DNA from: JAGOCV01 sp049445855
GTDB taxonomy: Bacteria; Pseudomonadota; Gammaproteobacteria; Burkholderiales; Burkholderiaceae_C
NCBI RefSeq assembly: GCF_049445855.1
Contig: NZ_JBMSDV010000001.1
Coordinates: 1 to 64,000, forward strand
Reading direction: 5' to 3'
DNA length: 64,000 nt
The notes beneath the pieces are model-generated. The model worked only from the letters and a program-made list of their open reading frames with translations. It was not told the origin of the DNA and searched no databases. Shown here piece after piece: positions 15,113 through 24,032 of the stretch. Each line of letters opens with the position of its first letter. Within the stretch, counting starts at the first letter, position 1. A program made the position numbers and the translations under genes.

Positions 15113-16384
15113 TCAGAGCACGAGAAACGCCGCGCCGGCAATCGCCGTCGGCACCAACGCGCCGAGCAAAAGCCCACCGATGCTGATCGTTTCGTGCGTG
15201 AAGCCCTTCTTCAGCAGCGCGACGCCCGCCGGATTCGGCGCATTCGCGATGACCGTCAAGCCCCCGCCGGCCACGGCGCCTGCCACCAGCATGTACTTCG
15301 TCTCGTCCGCAATGCCTGTGATGAGCGAACCCAGATAGGTCAGCGCCGCGTTGTCCGTGATGGCCGTGAGGGCCATGGCACCGAAGTACAACTCCAGCGG
15401 CGCCAGGCTGCTGACCACCGGCTGCAGCCACCAGGCCTGCATGCCGCCGAGCACCACGAGGCCTGCGAGGAAAAAGCCCACGAGCAGCGCCTCGCGCAGC
15501 ACCGGCGGGCTCTGGTAGCGCTCATAGGCCTGCATGAAGCCGAAGAACATGAGGAAGAGCGCGAGAAAGATCACCGGATGGTGTGCAAAGACCACGATGC
15601 CTGCGAGCAGCACCGTGTGCACCAGCACCACCGGTAGCGGCACGGGCGCATCGTGCTGCGTGCCGTCGGGGTTGCCGTCGACGAGGTGCCGCCGCAACAT
15701 CAGCGTCGCCAGCGTCGCGTTGATGACAACCGCAATCGCAGCCTTCCAGCCGAAATTGCTGAACATGAAAGCGCTGTCCCAGCCCCAGACGTTGGCCACC
15801 ATCAGCACCGGCGGCGCGGCGAACGAAGTCAGCGTGCCGCCAATCGAAATGTTCACGAAGAGGACACCGAGCGCGAAATACTTGGGACCGCTGGGCATCA
15901 GGGGCCTGAAGACCTGCGGCGCGAGCATGAGGGCTGCAATCGTCATGGCGGCCGGCTCCGTCACCAGCGAGCCGAGCAGCGGTACGGCGGCGAGCCCCAA
16001 CCACACTGTCGCCACATGGGTTTCGACCGGCATGCGTCGCGCGACCGCATGCAGTGAGCGCGTGACGGTCTGCATGATCGGCCGCGATGCCGCCACGACC
16101 ATGACGGCCACCACGAACAGCGGCTCGGTGTAGTTGCGGCTTTCCGCATACTGGATGGCCGCGCCGCCGTCCACGGCCAGCGCCATCGCGATCACGAGGA
16201 CGATGGCCCAGAAACCGAAGACGACTTCGACCTCGCCGAGAAGGTGGAAGACACCCGCATGGCGCTCGAAACGGCGCGAAAGCCGCTCGAACTGCTTGGC
16301 GAGGAACGTGTGGAGAAGCGCTAGCGCGAAGATGCAGGCCGCGATGGCCTCGATAGGGGTGGGTGTCATGGACAGAGTCGACAA
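15113..16384 (-). CDS. putative Na+/H+ antiporter
   Basis: A 423-residue integral membrane protein with about twelve hydrophobic segments. Conserved blocks such as FHLLGEVEVVFGFWA, GPKYFALGVLFVNISIGGTL and GSLITGIADETKYMLVAGAVAGGGLTVIANAPNPAG (landmarks) match the family of putative Na+/H+ antiporters related to the NhaD/ArsB/ion-transporter superfamily. The ATG at 16384 is used; ATG 16369 is also possible. It converges with the ars operon with 25 bases between stops and no obvious terminator. The transported ion is inferred from the family only. Confidence 0.82.
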   Translation of the reverse strand: MSTLSMTPTPIEAIAACIFALALLHTFLAKQFERLSRRFERHAGVFHLLGEVEVVFGFWAIVLVIAMALAVDGGAAIQYAESRNYTEPLFVVAVMVVAASRPIMQTVTRSLHAVARRMPVETHVATVWLGLAAVPLLGSLVTEPAAMTIAALMLAPQVFRPLMPSGPKYFALGVLFVNISIGGTLTSFAAPPVLMVANVWGWDSAFMFSNFGWKAAIAVVINATLATLMLRRHLVDGNPDGTQHDAPVPLPVVLVHTVLLAGIVVFAHHPVIFLALFLMFFGFMQAYERYQSPPVLREALLVGFFLAGLVVLGGMQAWWLQPVVSSLAPLELYFGAMALTAITDNAALTYLGSLITGIADETKYMLVAGAVAGGGLTVIANAPNPAGVALLKKGFTHETISIGGLLLGALVPTAIAGAAFLVL

Positions 16385-16437
16385 AACCGCGAGGCGGCCC
16401 GACCTTCGCTACACCTGACACGCCGGCTGGCATGTCA

Positions 16438-16468
16438 CCCGGGCGCTATTCTAGGGGAGTCGCCCGGG
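16438..16468. repeat. 8-bp inverted repeat between antiporter and response-regulator genes
   Basis: CCCGGGCG (16438-16445) and CGCCCGGG (16461-16468) can form a strong stem with a 15-nt loop. It lies downstream of the response-regulator stop and upstream of the antiporter start on the minus strand. There is no T run, so an intrinsic terminator is not supported; it could be an operator or a Rho-dependent 3' end. Confidence 0.4.
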
Positions 16469-16488
16469 CGAGCGTAGACGCGGGGTTT

Positions 16489-16872
16489 CTAGCCGTCCGG
16501 ATCGGCCACCGACAGGACGCGCTTGAGCTGGTCCAGGTCCACGGGCTTGGTGATCACGTGATCGCAGATGGCGAGCATGAGTTTGTAAACCATCGCCTGC
16601 GCGTCTTCACCCGTCATCGCGATCAGGGTAACTTCGCCCCGGAACTTCCGCCGCAGTTGTCGCCCGAGTTCCACGCCGTTCATGCCGGGCATGTGCAGAT
16701 CCAGCAACACGCATTCCGGACGGTGTTCATCTGCCAGTGCAAGCGCCTGCTCGCCCGACGTGGCAGGAAAGGCGTCGTAGCCCAGACCCCGGAGGTACTC
16801 GGCCAAGATCTGTGCGGTGGATTCGTGGTCATCAACGACGAGCACGCAGAGGTGATGTGTCGCTGCTGGCAT
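16489..16872 (-). CDS. single-domain response regulator
   Basis: A 127-residue receiver domain without output domain. The acidic pair Asp14-Asp15 (LVVDDHES), phosphoacceptor Asp58 (LLDLHMPGMNG), the Thr in MTGED and Lys in ITKPVD are all present, so phosphotransfer should be intact. It lies 48 bases downstream of the sensor kinase gene on the same strand and is the likely partner; output would be by protein-protein contact, as in CheY-like regulators. Confidence 0.9.
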   Translation of the reverse strand: MPAATHHLCVLVVDDHESTAQILAEYLRGLGYDAFPATSGEQALALADEHRPECVLLDLHMPGMNGVELGRQLRRKFRGEVTLIAMTGEDAQAMVYKLMLAICDHVITKPVDLDQLKRVLSVADPDG

Positions 16873-16920
16873 CGCCTGAAGGTAAGCGGTGGCGGGACCG
16901 GAATGCGTAGGACAAGGGCG

Positions 16921-18288
16921 CTACCTCAGGGCAAAAAAGAACGTCGTCCCCTCGCCGACCACCGACTGCCCCCACACACGCCCCCCGTGGAGCGAAACGA
17001 TGCGCCGCACGGTCGCCAGGCCGATGCCGGTGCCGGGGAAGTCGTCCGCCGCGTGCAGGCGCTGGAAGGTGCCGAACAGCTTGTCCGCGTACGCCATGTC
17101 GAACCCCGCGCCGTTGTCGCGCACAAAAAACACGGGCGAGTCACTGTCCGCCGTCGCATCGCGCCCGAATTCGATGAGGGCCGCGGGTTGCCTGCCGGTG
17201 AATTTCCATGCATTGCCCAGCAGGTTCTCCAGCATGGCGCGCAGGAGACGTGGATCGCCCTCGACAACCAGGTTGTCCTGAACGGTCACGCTGACGTGCC
17301 GCCGCGGTTCACTCTCGGCCAGGGTGGTCAGCACTTCGCCGGCCACGGCGCTCATGTCCACTGCCGCCATCTGGACCTTCGTGCGCGACAGTTGCGCCAA
17401 TGACAGCAAGGCTTCGATCAGGTCGCTCATGCGCGTGGTGTTGGCGCGGATACGCGCCAGGTTGTGCGCCACTTGCGGCGATGCGTTCTCGCCCAGCGTG
17501 CGGCTGAGCAGGTGTGCGAACCCGTTGATGGAATTCAGCGGGCCGCGCAGGTCATGCGACACCGTGTAGGAGTAGGCCTCGAGTTCACGATTTGCCTCCT
17601 GCAACTGGGCCGTGCGTTCACGCACGCGCTCTTCCAGACCGGTATTGAGGCGTCGCACTTCGTCCTCGGCGCGCTGTCGCTCATGCACCTCGTGCTGCAA
17701 TTCGACATTGATCTCGCGTTGACGCTCCAGTACTTTTTCGAGTTGTCGCAACACGAGCGCGCTGGCCGTGGTGATGACCGAGTTCACGAACAGGAAGTTG
17801 AGCGTGATGATGAACCAGCGGAACAACGGCACCTGCGTAACGCCGGGCAATGGCAGGTCGAGGTTGGCCAGGTAGCCGATGCCCATGAGCGTGATGCCGT
17901 TCACCAGCAACGAAAGCACCGACGCCCGCAGCCCCAGCAACACCGAGGCCATGACGGGAAAAGCCATCATGTAGATCAGCGCCACGACACCCACCGAGAT
18001 GACGAACCAGGTGCCCAGCGCGTAGATGAGGAGCACGAAGCCCCAGGCACGGATGCGGTAGGGCCAGTGGCGCATGCGCCAGAGGGCGAACAACGTGGCC
18101 AGCGCGGCCACATCGACCACGACGATCGAGGGCGCGTCGTTGCGGACGGCCGAAATGACACTGGGAATCGCGACGACGGACCCGCAGATCAATGCATACC
18201 GCAACATGGTGGCCAGGAAGTCCTCGAGCCACTGCGCCATTCCCTTCACGTCGGATTCCGCTGTCAAAAGCTTCGCCCCCGTCGTCAT
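16921..18288 (-). CDS. membrane sensor histidine kinase
   Basis: A kinase of about 455 residues. The N-terminal half has several TM helices (five or six) with little periplasmic loop, then a coiled-coil segment (about residues 190-235), the HisKA dimerisation domain with the phosphoacceptor in VSHDLRGPLNSI, and an HATPase domain with N-box NLLGNAWKF and G-boxes DNGAGFD and GTGIGLATVRRI. I use the ATG at 18288; the frame opens at a TTG at 18327, and an ATG at 18240 sits too close to its purine-rich stretch. The signal is unknown. Followed by a receiver-only response regulator. Confidence 0.88.
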   Translation of the reverse strand: MTTGAKLLTAESDVKGMAQWLEDFLATMLRYALICGSVVAIPSVISAVRNDAPSIVVVDVAALATLFALWRMRHWPYRIRAWGFVLLIYALGTWFVISVGVVALIYMMAFPVMASVLLGLRASVLSLLVNGITLMGIGYLANLDLPLPGVTQVPLFRWFIITLNFLFVNSVITTASALVLRQLEKVLERQREINVELQHEVHERQRAEDEVRRLNTGLEERVRERTAQLQEANRELEAYSYTVSHDLRGPLNSINGFAHLLSRTLGENASPQVAHNLARIRANTTRMSDLIEALLSLAQLSRTKVQMAAVDMSAVAGEVLTTLAESEPRRHVSVTVQDNLVVEGDPRLLRAMLENLLGNAWKFTGRQPAALIEFGRDATADSDSPVFFVRDNGAGFDMAYADKLFGTFQRLHAADDFPGTGIGLATVRRIVSLHGGRVWGQSVVGEGTTFFFALR

Positions 18289-18352
18289 TACGACGTTGGT
18301 TGTAACCCATCCGCTGCAATTCCCCAAGAGGAATGGGCGCGATCCCCGGGAA

Positions 18353-19399
18353 TCAGGGCACCCTGCCGAACCACACCATGGACAGGATGGCCCCGGTCAG
18401 CGCGAACAGCGCTGCCAACACGGAAAGCAGGCCGGCCACTTCCGTTTCGCGTGTCTGCACCTGCAACGTGGAGCCCAGGTTGGCGTAGACGCTGCGCAGC
18501 GCTTCGGCGGTGCCCGCGTAGTGGTATTCGCCACCCGTCATGCGCGCCACTTCCTTCAGGGTGGGCTCGTCCAGCCGCAGGTACATGGGCATGCCCTCTG
18601 CGGTCAGCGCTTCGCCATCGACGGTGCCCAGGCCCACCACGTAGATGCGGACACCGCGGTCGGCCGCCAGCTTTGCGGCTTCGAGCGTGTCCACGCCCGT
18701 GGTGCGGCGGCCGTCGCTCAGGAGGATGATCGCGGCGGAGTTGTAGGAACCCGGTGCGACGGGCGTGATCTCCTTCGGCGGTGGCTTGGCCTGCGCATCC
18801 AGGCTCTTGCTGCGTATGCCGCCCTTCTGGTTGCGGCCGAAGGTCATCTCGCCCACGTCGAGCCCGTGGTCCGGGAAGAGTTCGTTCAGGCTGACCACGA
18901 TGGCGTTGCCCACGGCCGTGCCCATCTGCATCTGGAAGCCATCGATCGCGGTCACCAGCAGTTCCCGGTCCAGCGTCGCGGTCTGTGCCACCTGGCTGCT
19001 GCCTGCGAATGTGACGAGGCCGACCTCGATGTTCTTGGGCAGGTCCTGAAGGAATGACTTGGCGGCCTCCTGCGCTGCCACCATCCGGTTCGGTTTGACG
19101 TCGGTGACACGCATGCTGAGCGACACGTCGATGGCCAGCATGATGAGCGAGCGCGTCCATGGCAGCGTCACCCGTCCCACGGGCCGCGCGGCAGCCAGCA
19201 GCAGCAGCGCGAAGGCAAGAAAAATCAGCAGCGGAGGAATGTGCCTGCGCCAGTTGCGACGCGCCGCAGCCTGCACGATGCCGACGCTGCTGTAGCGCAG
19301 CGCTGCCCTGTTGCGCCGTCGCAGGAGCCACAGATAGGCCAGGGGCAGCAGCGGCAGGGCGAGCAGCAGCCAGAGGTACTGGGGCCATAGGAAGAACAT
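18353..19399 (-). CDS. VWA-domain membrane protein (BatA-like)
   Basis: A 348-residue protein: an N-terminal TM hairpin (FFLWPQYLWLLLALPLLPLA and a second helix at about 55-72), a von Willebrand factor A domain with intact MIDAS (AIDVSLS, then a conserved Thr and the SDG motif LLSDGRRTTG) and a C-terminal TM helix. This is the layout of BatA proteins of aerotolerance operons, but no MoxR ATPase or BatB/BatD is adjacent. The ATG at 19399 opens the first TM; frames starting at 19468 add a non-membrane segment. Function unknown. Confidence 0.85.
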   Translation of the reverse strand: MFFLWPQYLWLLLALPLLPLAYLWLLRRRNRAALRYSSVGIVQAAARRNWRRHIPPLLIFLAFALLLLAAARPVGRVTLPWTRSLIMLAIDVSLSMRVTDVKPNRMVAAQEAAKSFLQDLPKNIEVGLVTFAGSSQVAQTATLDRELLVTAIDGFQMQMGTAVGNAIVVSLNELFPDHGLDVGEMTFGRNQKGGIRSKSLDAQAKPPPKEITPVAPGSYNSAAIILLSDGRRTTGVDTLEAAKLAADRGVRIYVVGLGTVDGEALTAEGMPMYLRLDEPTLKEVARMTGGEYHYAGTAEALRSVYANLGSTLQVQTRETEVAGLLSVLAALFALTGAILSMVWFGRVP

Positions 19400-19488
19400 G
19401 GGCGGGTTCCTGCGCCACGAATTGCCGCAACGCAACAACATCGTGCCTCGGAAGCGCGTGGTTTGCAATCGCCCTTCGACGTATGCGG

Positions 19489-20760
19489 TCAGCCCCGTAG
19501 CGACGACTGGCCGAGGCGGGCCAGCACGCCTTGCGCCGCCACGACGCCCGAGGCCATGGCCGCCGTGAGCAGGTAACCGCCGGTCGGCGCTTCCCAGTCC
19601 AGCATTTCGCCGGCACAGAACACGCCGGGCATGGCACCCAGCATGAGATGCTCGTCCATCGCATCGAACGTCACGCCGCCTGCAGTGCTGATGGATTCCG
19701 CAACCGGCCGCGCAGCGGTCAGCGTGATGGGCAAGGCCTTGATGGCCGTGGCCAGCCGGACGGGAACGCCCATGTCATCGCGTGGCACGAGTTCGTGCAG
19801 CAGCGCCATCTTGATGCCGTCGATGTGAAGCCGCCCCTTGAGGTGACTGCTGAGCGAGCGGGATCCGCGTGGGTGCGCCACCTCGGCCAATACGCGCTCC
19901 GCGGGCATGTCGGGCAGCAGATCGAGATGGAATGTCGCGCTTCCTCCGGCAATGATCTGGTCGCGCAGCAGCGAAGAAACGGCGTACACCAGACTGCCCT
20001 CCACCCCCGTGGCCGTGGCGACGAACTCGCCTTTGCGTGTCAAGGTGCGGCCTTGCGGATCGGTGAAGCTGATCGCCACCGACTTGAAGGGCTGCCCCGC
20101 GAACTTCGAAGAGAAGAACTCCGTCCAGCCGCCTTTCACATCGAAGCCGCAATTGGCAGGCAGAAGACCGGTCACCGGCACGTTGCGCGCGGCAAGCCAG
20201 GATGCCCAGGCCCCGTCGGACCCGAGACGCGGCCAGCTTGCGCCGCCCAGGGCCAGCACCGTCGCTGAAGGCGTGCAAGTCACAGTGCCCGACGGGGTCG
20301 AGAACTGCAGTGCGCCGTCGGCCGTCCAGCCGGTCCATCGGTTCCGCATGTGGAACTGCACGGGCACACCCGTCGCAGGATGACGTAACCGTTGCAGCCA
20401 CGCGCGCAGCAGCGGCGCTGCTTTCATGTCTTTCGGGAACACCCGGCCCGAGGTGCCGACGAATGTGTCGATGCCCAACCCCTGCGCCCATGCGCGAAGA
20501 TGGTCCGGGCCGAAGCGGCGAAGCAACGGCTCCACCTGCGCACGACGCGCGCCGTAGCGCGTCACGAACACGTCGAACGGCTCCGAATGCGTCAGGTTGA
20601 GGCCCCCCTTGCCGGCCAGCAGGAACTTCCGGCCCACCGAGGGCATGGCATCGCAGAGATGCACGGCCACACCGGCAGCGCTCAGCACTTCAGCCGCCAT
20701 GAGGCCGGCTGGACCGCCGCCGATCACGACAACGGATGTCACGTCTTTCAAAGTCTTCAT
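19489..20760 (-). CDS. NAD(P)/FAD-dependent oxidoreductase, BaiN/HI0933-like flavoprotein
   Basis: A 423-residue flavoprotein with an N-terminal Rossmann motif (VVVIGGGPAGLMAAE), the family hallmark GRKFLLAGKGGLNLTHSE and a C-terminal FCAGEMLDWEAPTGGY block. These mark the HI0933/BaiN family, some members of which reduce enoate or bile-acid intermediates; the substrate here is not known. The ATG at 20760 overlaps the addA stop by ATGA, so it is translationally coupled to the helicase-nuclease genes, a pairing with no obvious functional reason. A longer frame to 21168 is addA shadow. Confidence 0.88.
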   Translation of the reverse strand: MKTLKDVTSVVVIGGGPAGLMAAEVLSAAGVAVHLCDAMPSVGRKFLLAGKGGLNLTHSEPFDVFVTRYGARRAQVEPLLRRFGPDHLRAWAQGLGIDTFVGTSGRVFPKDMKAAPLLRAWLQRLRHPATGVPVQFHMRNRWTGWTADGALQFSTPSGTVTCTPSATVLALGGASWPRLGSDGAWASWLAARNVPVTGLLPANCGFDVKGGWTEFFSSKFAGQPFKSVAISFTDPQGRTLTRKGEFVATATGVEGSLVYAVSSLLRDQIIAGGSATFHLDLLPDMPAERVLAEVAHPRGSRSLSSHLKGRLHIDGIKMALLHELVPRDDMGVPVRLATAIKALPITLTAARPVAESISTAGGVTFDAMDEHLMLGAMPGVFCAGEMLDWEAPTGGYLLTAAMASGVVAAQGVLARLGQSSLRG

Positions 20761-23700
20761 TCGATTTCCACGAGCGCGCCCTGGCCGGTCATGAATGCAA
20801 TGCGGATGACCGCCTGCGACCCATCCGGCCCGAGCGCTTGCCGATACGCTTCGCGATAGGTGCGAAGCTGCTTGAGCTTGATGTCGTCGTCCTGGGGTCG
20901 CGCCGCGGACTTGAAGTCGAGTACCCACCAGTGCCCGGTGTCCCGGCGGCGCACCAGCCGGTCCAGGCGCATCACCTGCCCGTGGTGATGCAGCGCGACT
21001 TCGTTTCCGTGCCAATCGATCACATCCGGGTTCCACGCCCACGACCCTCCACCGGAACGGATGGCGCGGGCCATGCCTTCGGCACGGTGCATCTGCTCCG
21101 GGGAAAGCTCGAATTCGCGCGCCGCCTGGCGGACCTGCGCGGGCGTGAAGCCATCGGGGCCCGACCATTCGAGCAGGCGGTGCAGGGCCTTGCCGACGAG
21201 CGACTCTCCGGTGTCATCGTCCGCCGGCCCGCGTTCGTCCGTCGCGTCTTTCATTTTCACGCGCGTGGTATCAAGAGCGGGCAGTGCAGGCATGGTGAAG
21301 GTTTCGCCGGACGGTGCACGGCCGCCTGCCAGCGCCGGGCTGCCACGCGCACCATCACCCGGTGCGGGCTCCATGGCCACCGGCTCGCACAGATCATGCA
21401 ACCGCTTCCACCAGCTGCCCGGACTGCTGCGATGCGGCTCGGCGGCCGACAGCACCAAGGTCTTGCGCGCACGGGTCAGCGCCACATACAGCGCATTGAG
21501 TTCTTCCCGCTGTCGCGCCTGCTGCTCGGTCGAGAGCAGCTCGTCAGCACACGCGGGCGGACGTTTCTCGCTGGCAAGAAACACCATGCGTTGCGGCGCC
21601 CGCTCCTGGCTCGGCCAGTTCGCCAGCACGCCCATCGTCTCCGCCGTGGGCGGTGGCGCATCGGTGTCGAGCAGGAGCACCAGATCGGCCTCGAGCCCCT
21701 TCGCACCGTGGATGGTGAGCAGGCGAACCGCGCCTGGTGCTGCCGTCACCGGTGCCTGGATGCCACCCGCACGGATGGCCCGCACCAACGCATAGGGTGT
21801 GGCGTAGCGCGCGCCGTCCACCTGCAAGGCGGCCGAGAGCAACGCACGCAGGTTGGCCTGCACCGGCAGGCGCAGCGCGGCAGGAGACGCGGCCGCAAAG
21901 CGCGCGAGGACGTCACCGTCGTGGTAGATCGCGTCCAGCGCGTCGTGTGGCGGCAGTGCCTGCAACCAGGACTGCCAGCGCGTGAGCGTCCTGCCGGCGT
22001 CGGCGAAGCGCCCGGCCAGTTCGCCATCCTGCAGCAGCTGCAGCCAATGACGGTGGGGGTGCTTCTGCCGCAACCGGGCAATGCGCACGAGATCATCGTC
22101 ACCCATGCCGAAGAGCGGCGACTTGAGTGCCCGCGCCAGCGACAGGTCGTGGCCCGGCGATACCAGCGCGTCCATCAGTGCCACGACATCCTGCACTTCG
22201 GGCACGTCGGCCAGATCGGTCTTGTCAGGCTGCTGCGCGGGAACGTGCAGCGCACGCAATTCGTCCTGCATGACGGCGAGACGGTCGCGTTTGCGGGCCA
22301 GCACCATCACGTCCTGAGGTTTGGTGCCGGCCGCGACGCACTGCGCGATCCACTGCGCGGCCTGTCGGCATTCGCGCGTCCGCAGCGTCTCCTCCGGCAG
22401 CTCACGCGGGGTGGTGAGGCTGTCGCGCCAGGCGAGAGGATCGTACGGCGCGCCGGCATCGTCAGCGGCTCCCCCGTCCCGCATCGTCATCGGCAGGCGC
22501 AGTGTCTGGCCTTTTTCTTCCGACTCGGTCGTGTGCGCGCGAAAGCCCGGAAGCTCGCCGGCCTGCCCTGCTGCCAGCATCGCGCCGTTCACAGCTCCGA
22601 TCACGCCCGGGGCGTTGCGACGCGTGTGATCGCTGGCCAGCTTGTCACCGCCCAGGCCATCGACGATGAATTCGCACGCGTCGACGAACACCTGCGGTTC
22701 CGCCCGGCGGAAGCGGTAGATGCTCTGCTTGGGATCGCCCACGATGAAGACACCGGGTGGATGGCCACCTGCGCCCGCATAACCCGACAGCCACGAATGC
22801 AAGGCCTGCCATTGCAACGGATTGGTGTCCTGGAACTCGTCCACCAGCAGATGGGCAATGCGTGCGTCCAGCCTCTCCTGCACCCACGCGCCAAGAACCG
22901 GGTCGGAAAGCATGCGCAGCGCAGCACGCTCCACGTCGTTCATGTCCACCCAACCCCGCTCGCGCTTGAGCTGCGCAAACTCGGCCAGCAATATGCGCGC
23001 GAGCCGCACGATGCGCTGGTGGTATGTCCATGCCTCGTGTTGTGCCTGCGCGGCGCACAAGGCCTGCAATTCGGCTTCGGCGTCCTGCGCAGCAGCAAAC
23101 TTGACGAGATTCTTCGTGAGCCGGTCTTCGTCTTTCACGAAGAAGGCCTTGCGCAACGCAGCGATGCATTCAGCGCCGGGTTCGAGCGCCAATGCATCGA
23201 CGACTTCGTTCGCGGCTTTCTGCGGGGTCTTGTTGGCCTCGCGGCCCAGCGCCGATGCACGCGCCAGCCACCGCGCGCGCGCAATGTCGCCCCCGAGCGC
23301 AAGCCCCGGCTCCTGCAGACCCGCCCACTGCGGGAAGCGACCGGTGAAATGCGCGACGGAAGTTTCCAGCGTCTGCGCGCCATCAGCCAGCACGAATTCG
23401 ACGCGCCGCGACAGTGCAGCCTGCAGGGCCTTGTGCGTCTGCGAACGCCCATGCGTGGCAACGACAGCCTCGAAATCCGCGCGGTATTCGGGCTGGGCCG
23501 CAAGCGCGGCGTAAAACCGTCGCCACACGTGGCGCACGGCCTCGGCATCGTCTTCCAGCAACTCGTAGCTGGCAGGAAGACCCAGTTCGTCCAGCACGGC
23601 CAGCGGCGCATTGCGCAGCAGCGCAGCAAACCAGCTGTGGAAGGTGCGCACCTGAACCGGTCTGCCGCAGTCCAGAACGGAACTGGCAAGCTTGCTCAAC

Positions 23701-24032
23701 GCTTCATGGAAGCGCGGCGCCTCGGCCGCGTCCATGCCCCAGGAAACGAGCGCAGCCTGCAGCACATCACGGGGCGCGCCCGAATGACTGAGCAGCGCTT
23801 CCTGGAGTCGCTCGCGCATCTCGCCTGCCGCCTTCTTGGTGAAGGTGATCGCCAGAATCTCATGCGGCTTCGCCCCGTCGAGCAACGCACGCACGATGCG
23901 CGCGACCAGCATCCAGGTCTTGCCCGCGCCTGCACATGCCTCCACCGCGACGCTGCGACGCGGATCGCAGGCGATGGCGTAGAACGCCTCGCGGCTGACC
24001 GGCCTGCCGTTGTGCTCGTAAGCCGGGGTCAT
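20757..24032 (-). CDS. addA: UvrD/Rep-family helicase-nuclease, AddA-like
   Basis: A 1091-residue SF1A helicase with a C-terminal RecB-family nuclease, the AddA subunit of an AddAB double-strand-break resection complex. Walker A ACAGAGKT (residues 32-39), DEXX-type motif LLVDEFQDTN, motif III/IV QSIYRFRRAEP and motif VI-like ALTRARKTLVL are present; the nuclease core LDFKS with a preceding Asp lies near residue 1045. The start overlaps the addB stop by four bases (ATGA). Such complexes replace RecBCD. The Chi-like recognition site cannot be inferred. Confidence 0.92.
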   Translation of the reverse strand: MTPAYEHNGRPVSREAFYAIACDPRRSVAVEACAGAGKTWMLVARIVRALLDGAKPHEILAITFTKKAAGEMRERLQEALLSHSGAPRDVLQAALVSWGMDAAEAPRFHEALSKLASSVLDCGRPVQVRTFHSWFAALLRNAPLAVLDELGLPASYELLEDDAEAVRHVWRRFYAALAAQPEYRADFEAVVATHGRSQTHKALQAALSRRVEFVLADGAQTLETSVAHFTGRFPQWAGLQEPGLALGGDIARARWLARASALGREANKTPQKAANEVVDALALEPGAECIAALRKAFFVKDEDRLTKNLVKFAAAQDAEAELQALCAAQAQHEAWTYHQRIVRLARILLAEFAQLKRERGWVDMNDVERAALRMLSDPVLGAWVQERLDARIAHLLVDEFQDTNPLQWQALHSWLSGYAGAGGHPPGVFIVGDPKQSIYRFRRAEPQVFVDACEFIVDGLGGDKLASDHTRRNAPGVIGAVNGAMLAAGQAGELPGFRAHTTESEEKGQTLRLPMTMRDGGAADDAGAPYDPLAWRDSLTTPRELPEETLRTRECRQAAQWIAQCVAAGTKPQDVMVLARKRDRLAVMQDELRALHVPAQQPDKTDLADVPEVQDVVALMDALVSPGHDLSLARALKSPLFGMGDDDLVRIARLRQKHPHRHWLQLLQDGELAGRFADAGRTLTRWQSWLQALPPHDALDAIYHDGDVLARFAAASPAALRLPVQANLRALLSAALQVDGARYATPYALVRAIRAGGIQAPVTAAPGAVRLLTIHGAKGLEADLVLLLDTDAPPPTAETMGVLANWPSQERAPQRMVFLASEKRPPACADELLSTEQQARQREELNALYVALTRARKTLVLSAAEPHRSSPGSWWKRLHDLCEPVAMEPAPGDGARGSPALAGGRAPSGETFTMPALPALDTTRVKMKDATDERGPADDDTGESLVGKALHRLLEWSGPDGFTPAQVRQAAREFELSPEQMHRAEGMARAIRSGGGSWAWNPDVIDWHGNEVALHHHGQVMRLDRLVRRRDTGHWWVLDFKSAARPQDDDIKLKQLRTYREAYRQALGPDGSQAVIRIAFMTGQGALVEIE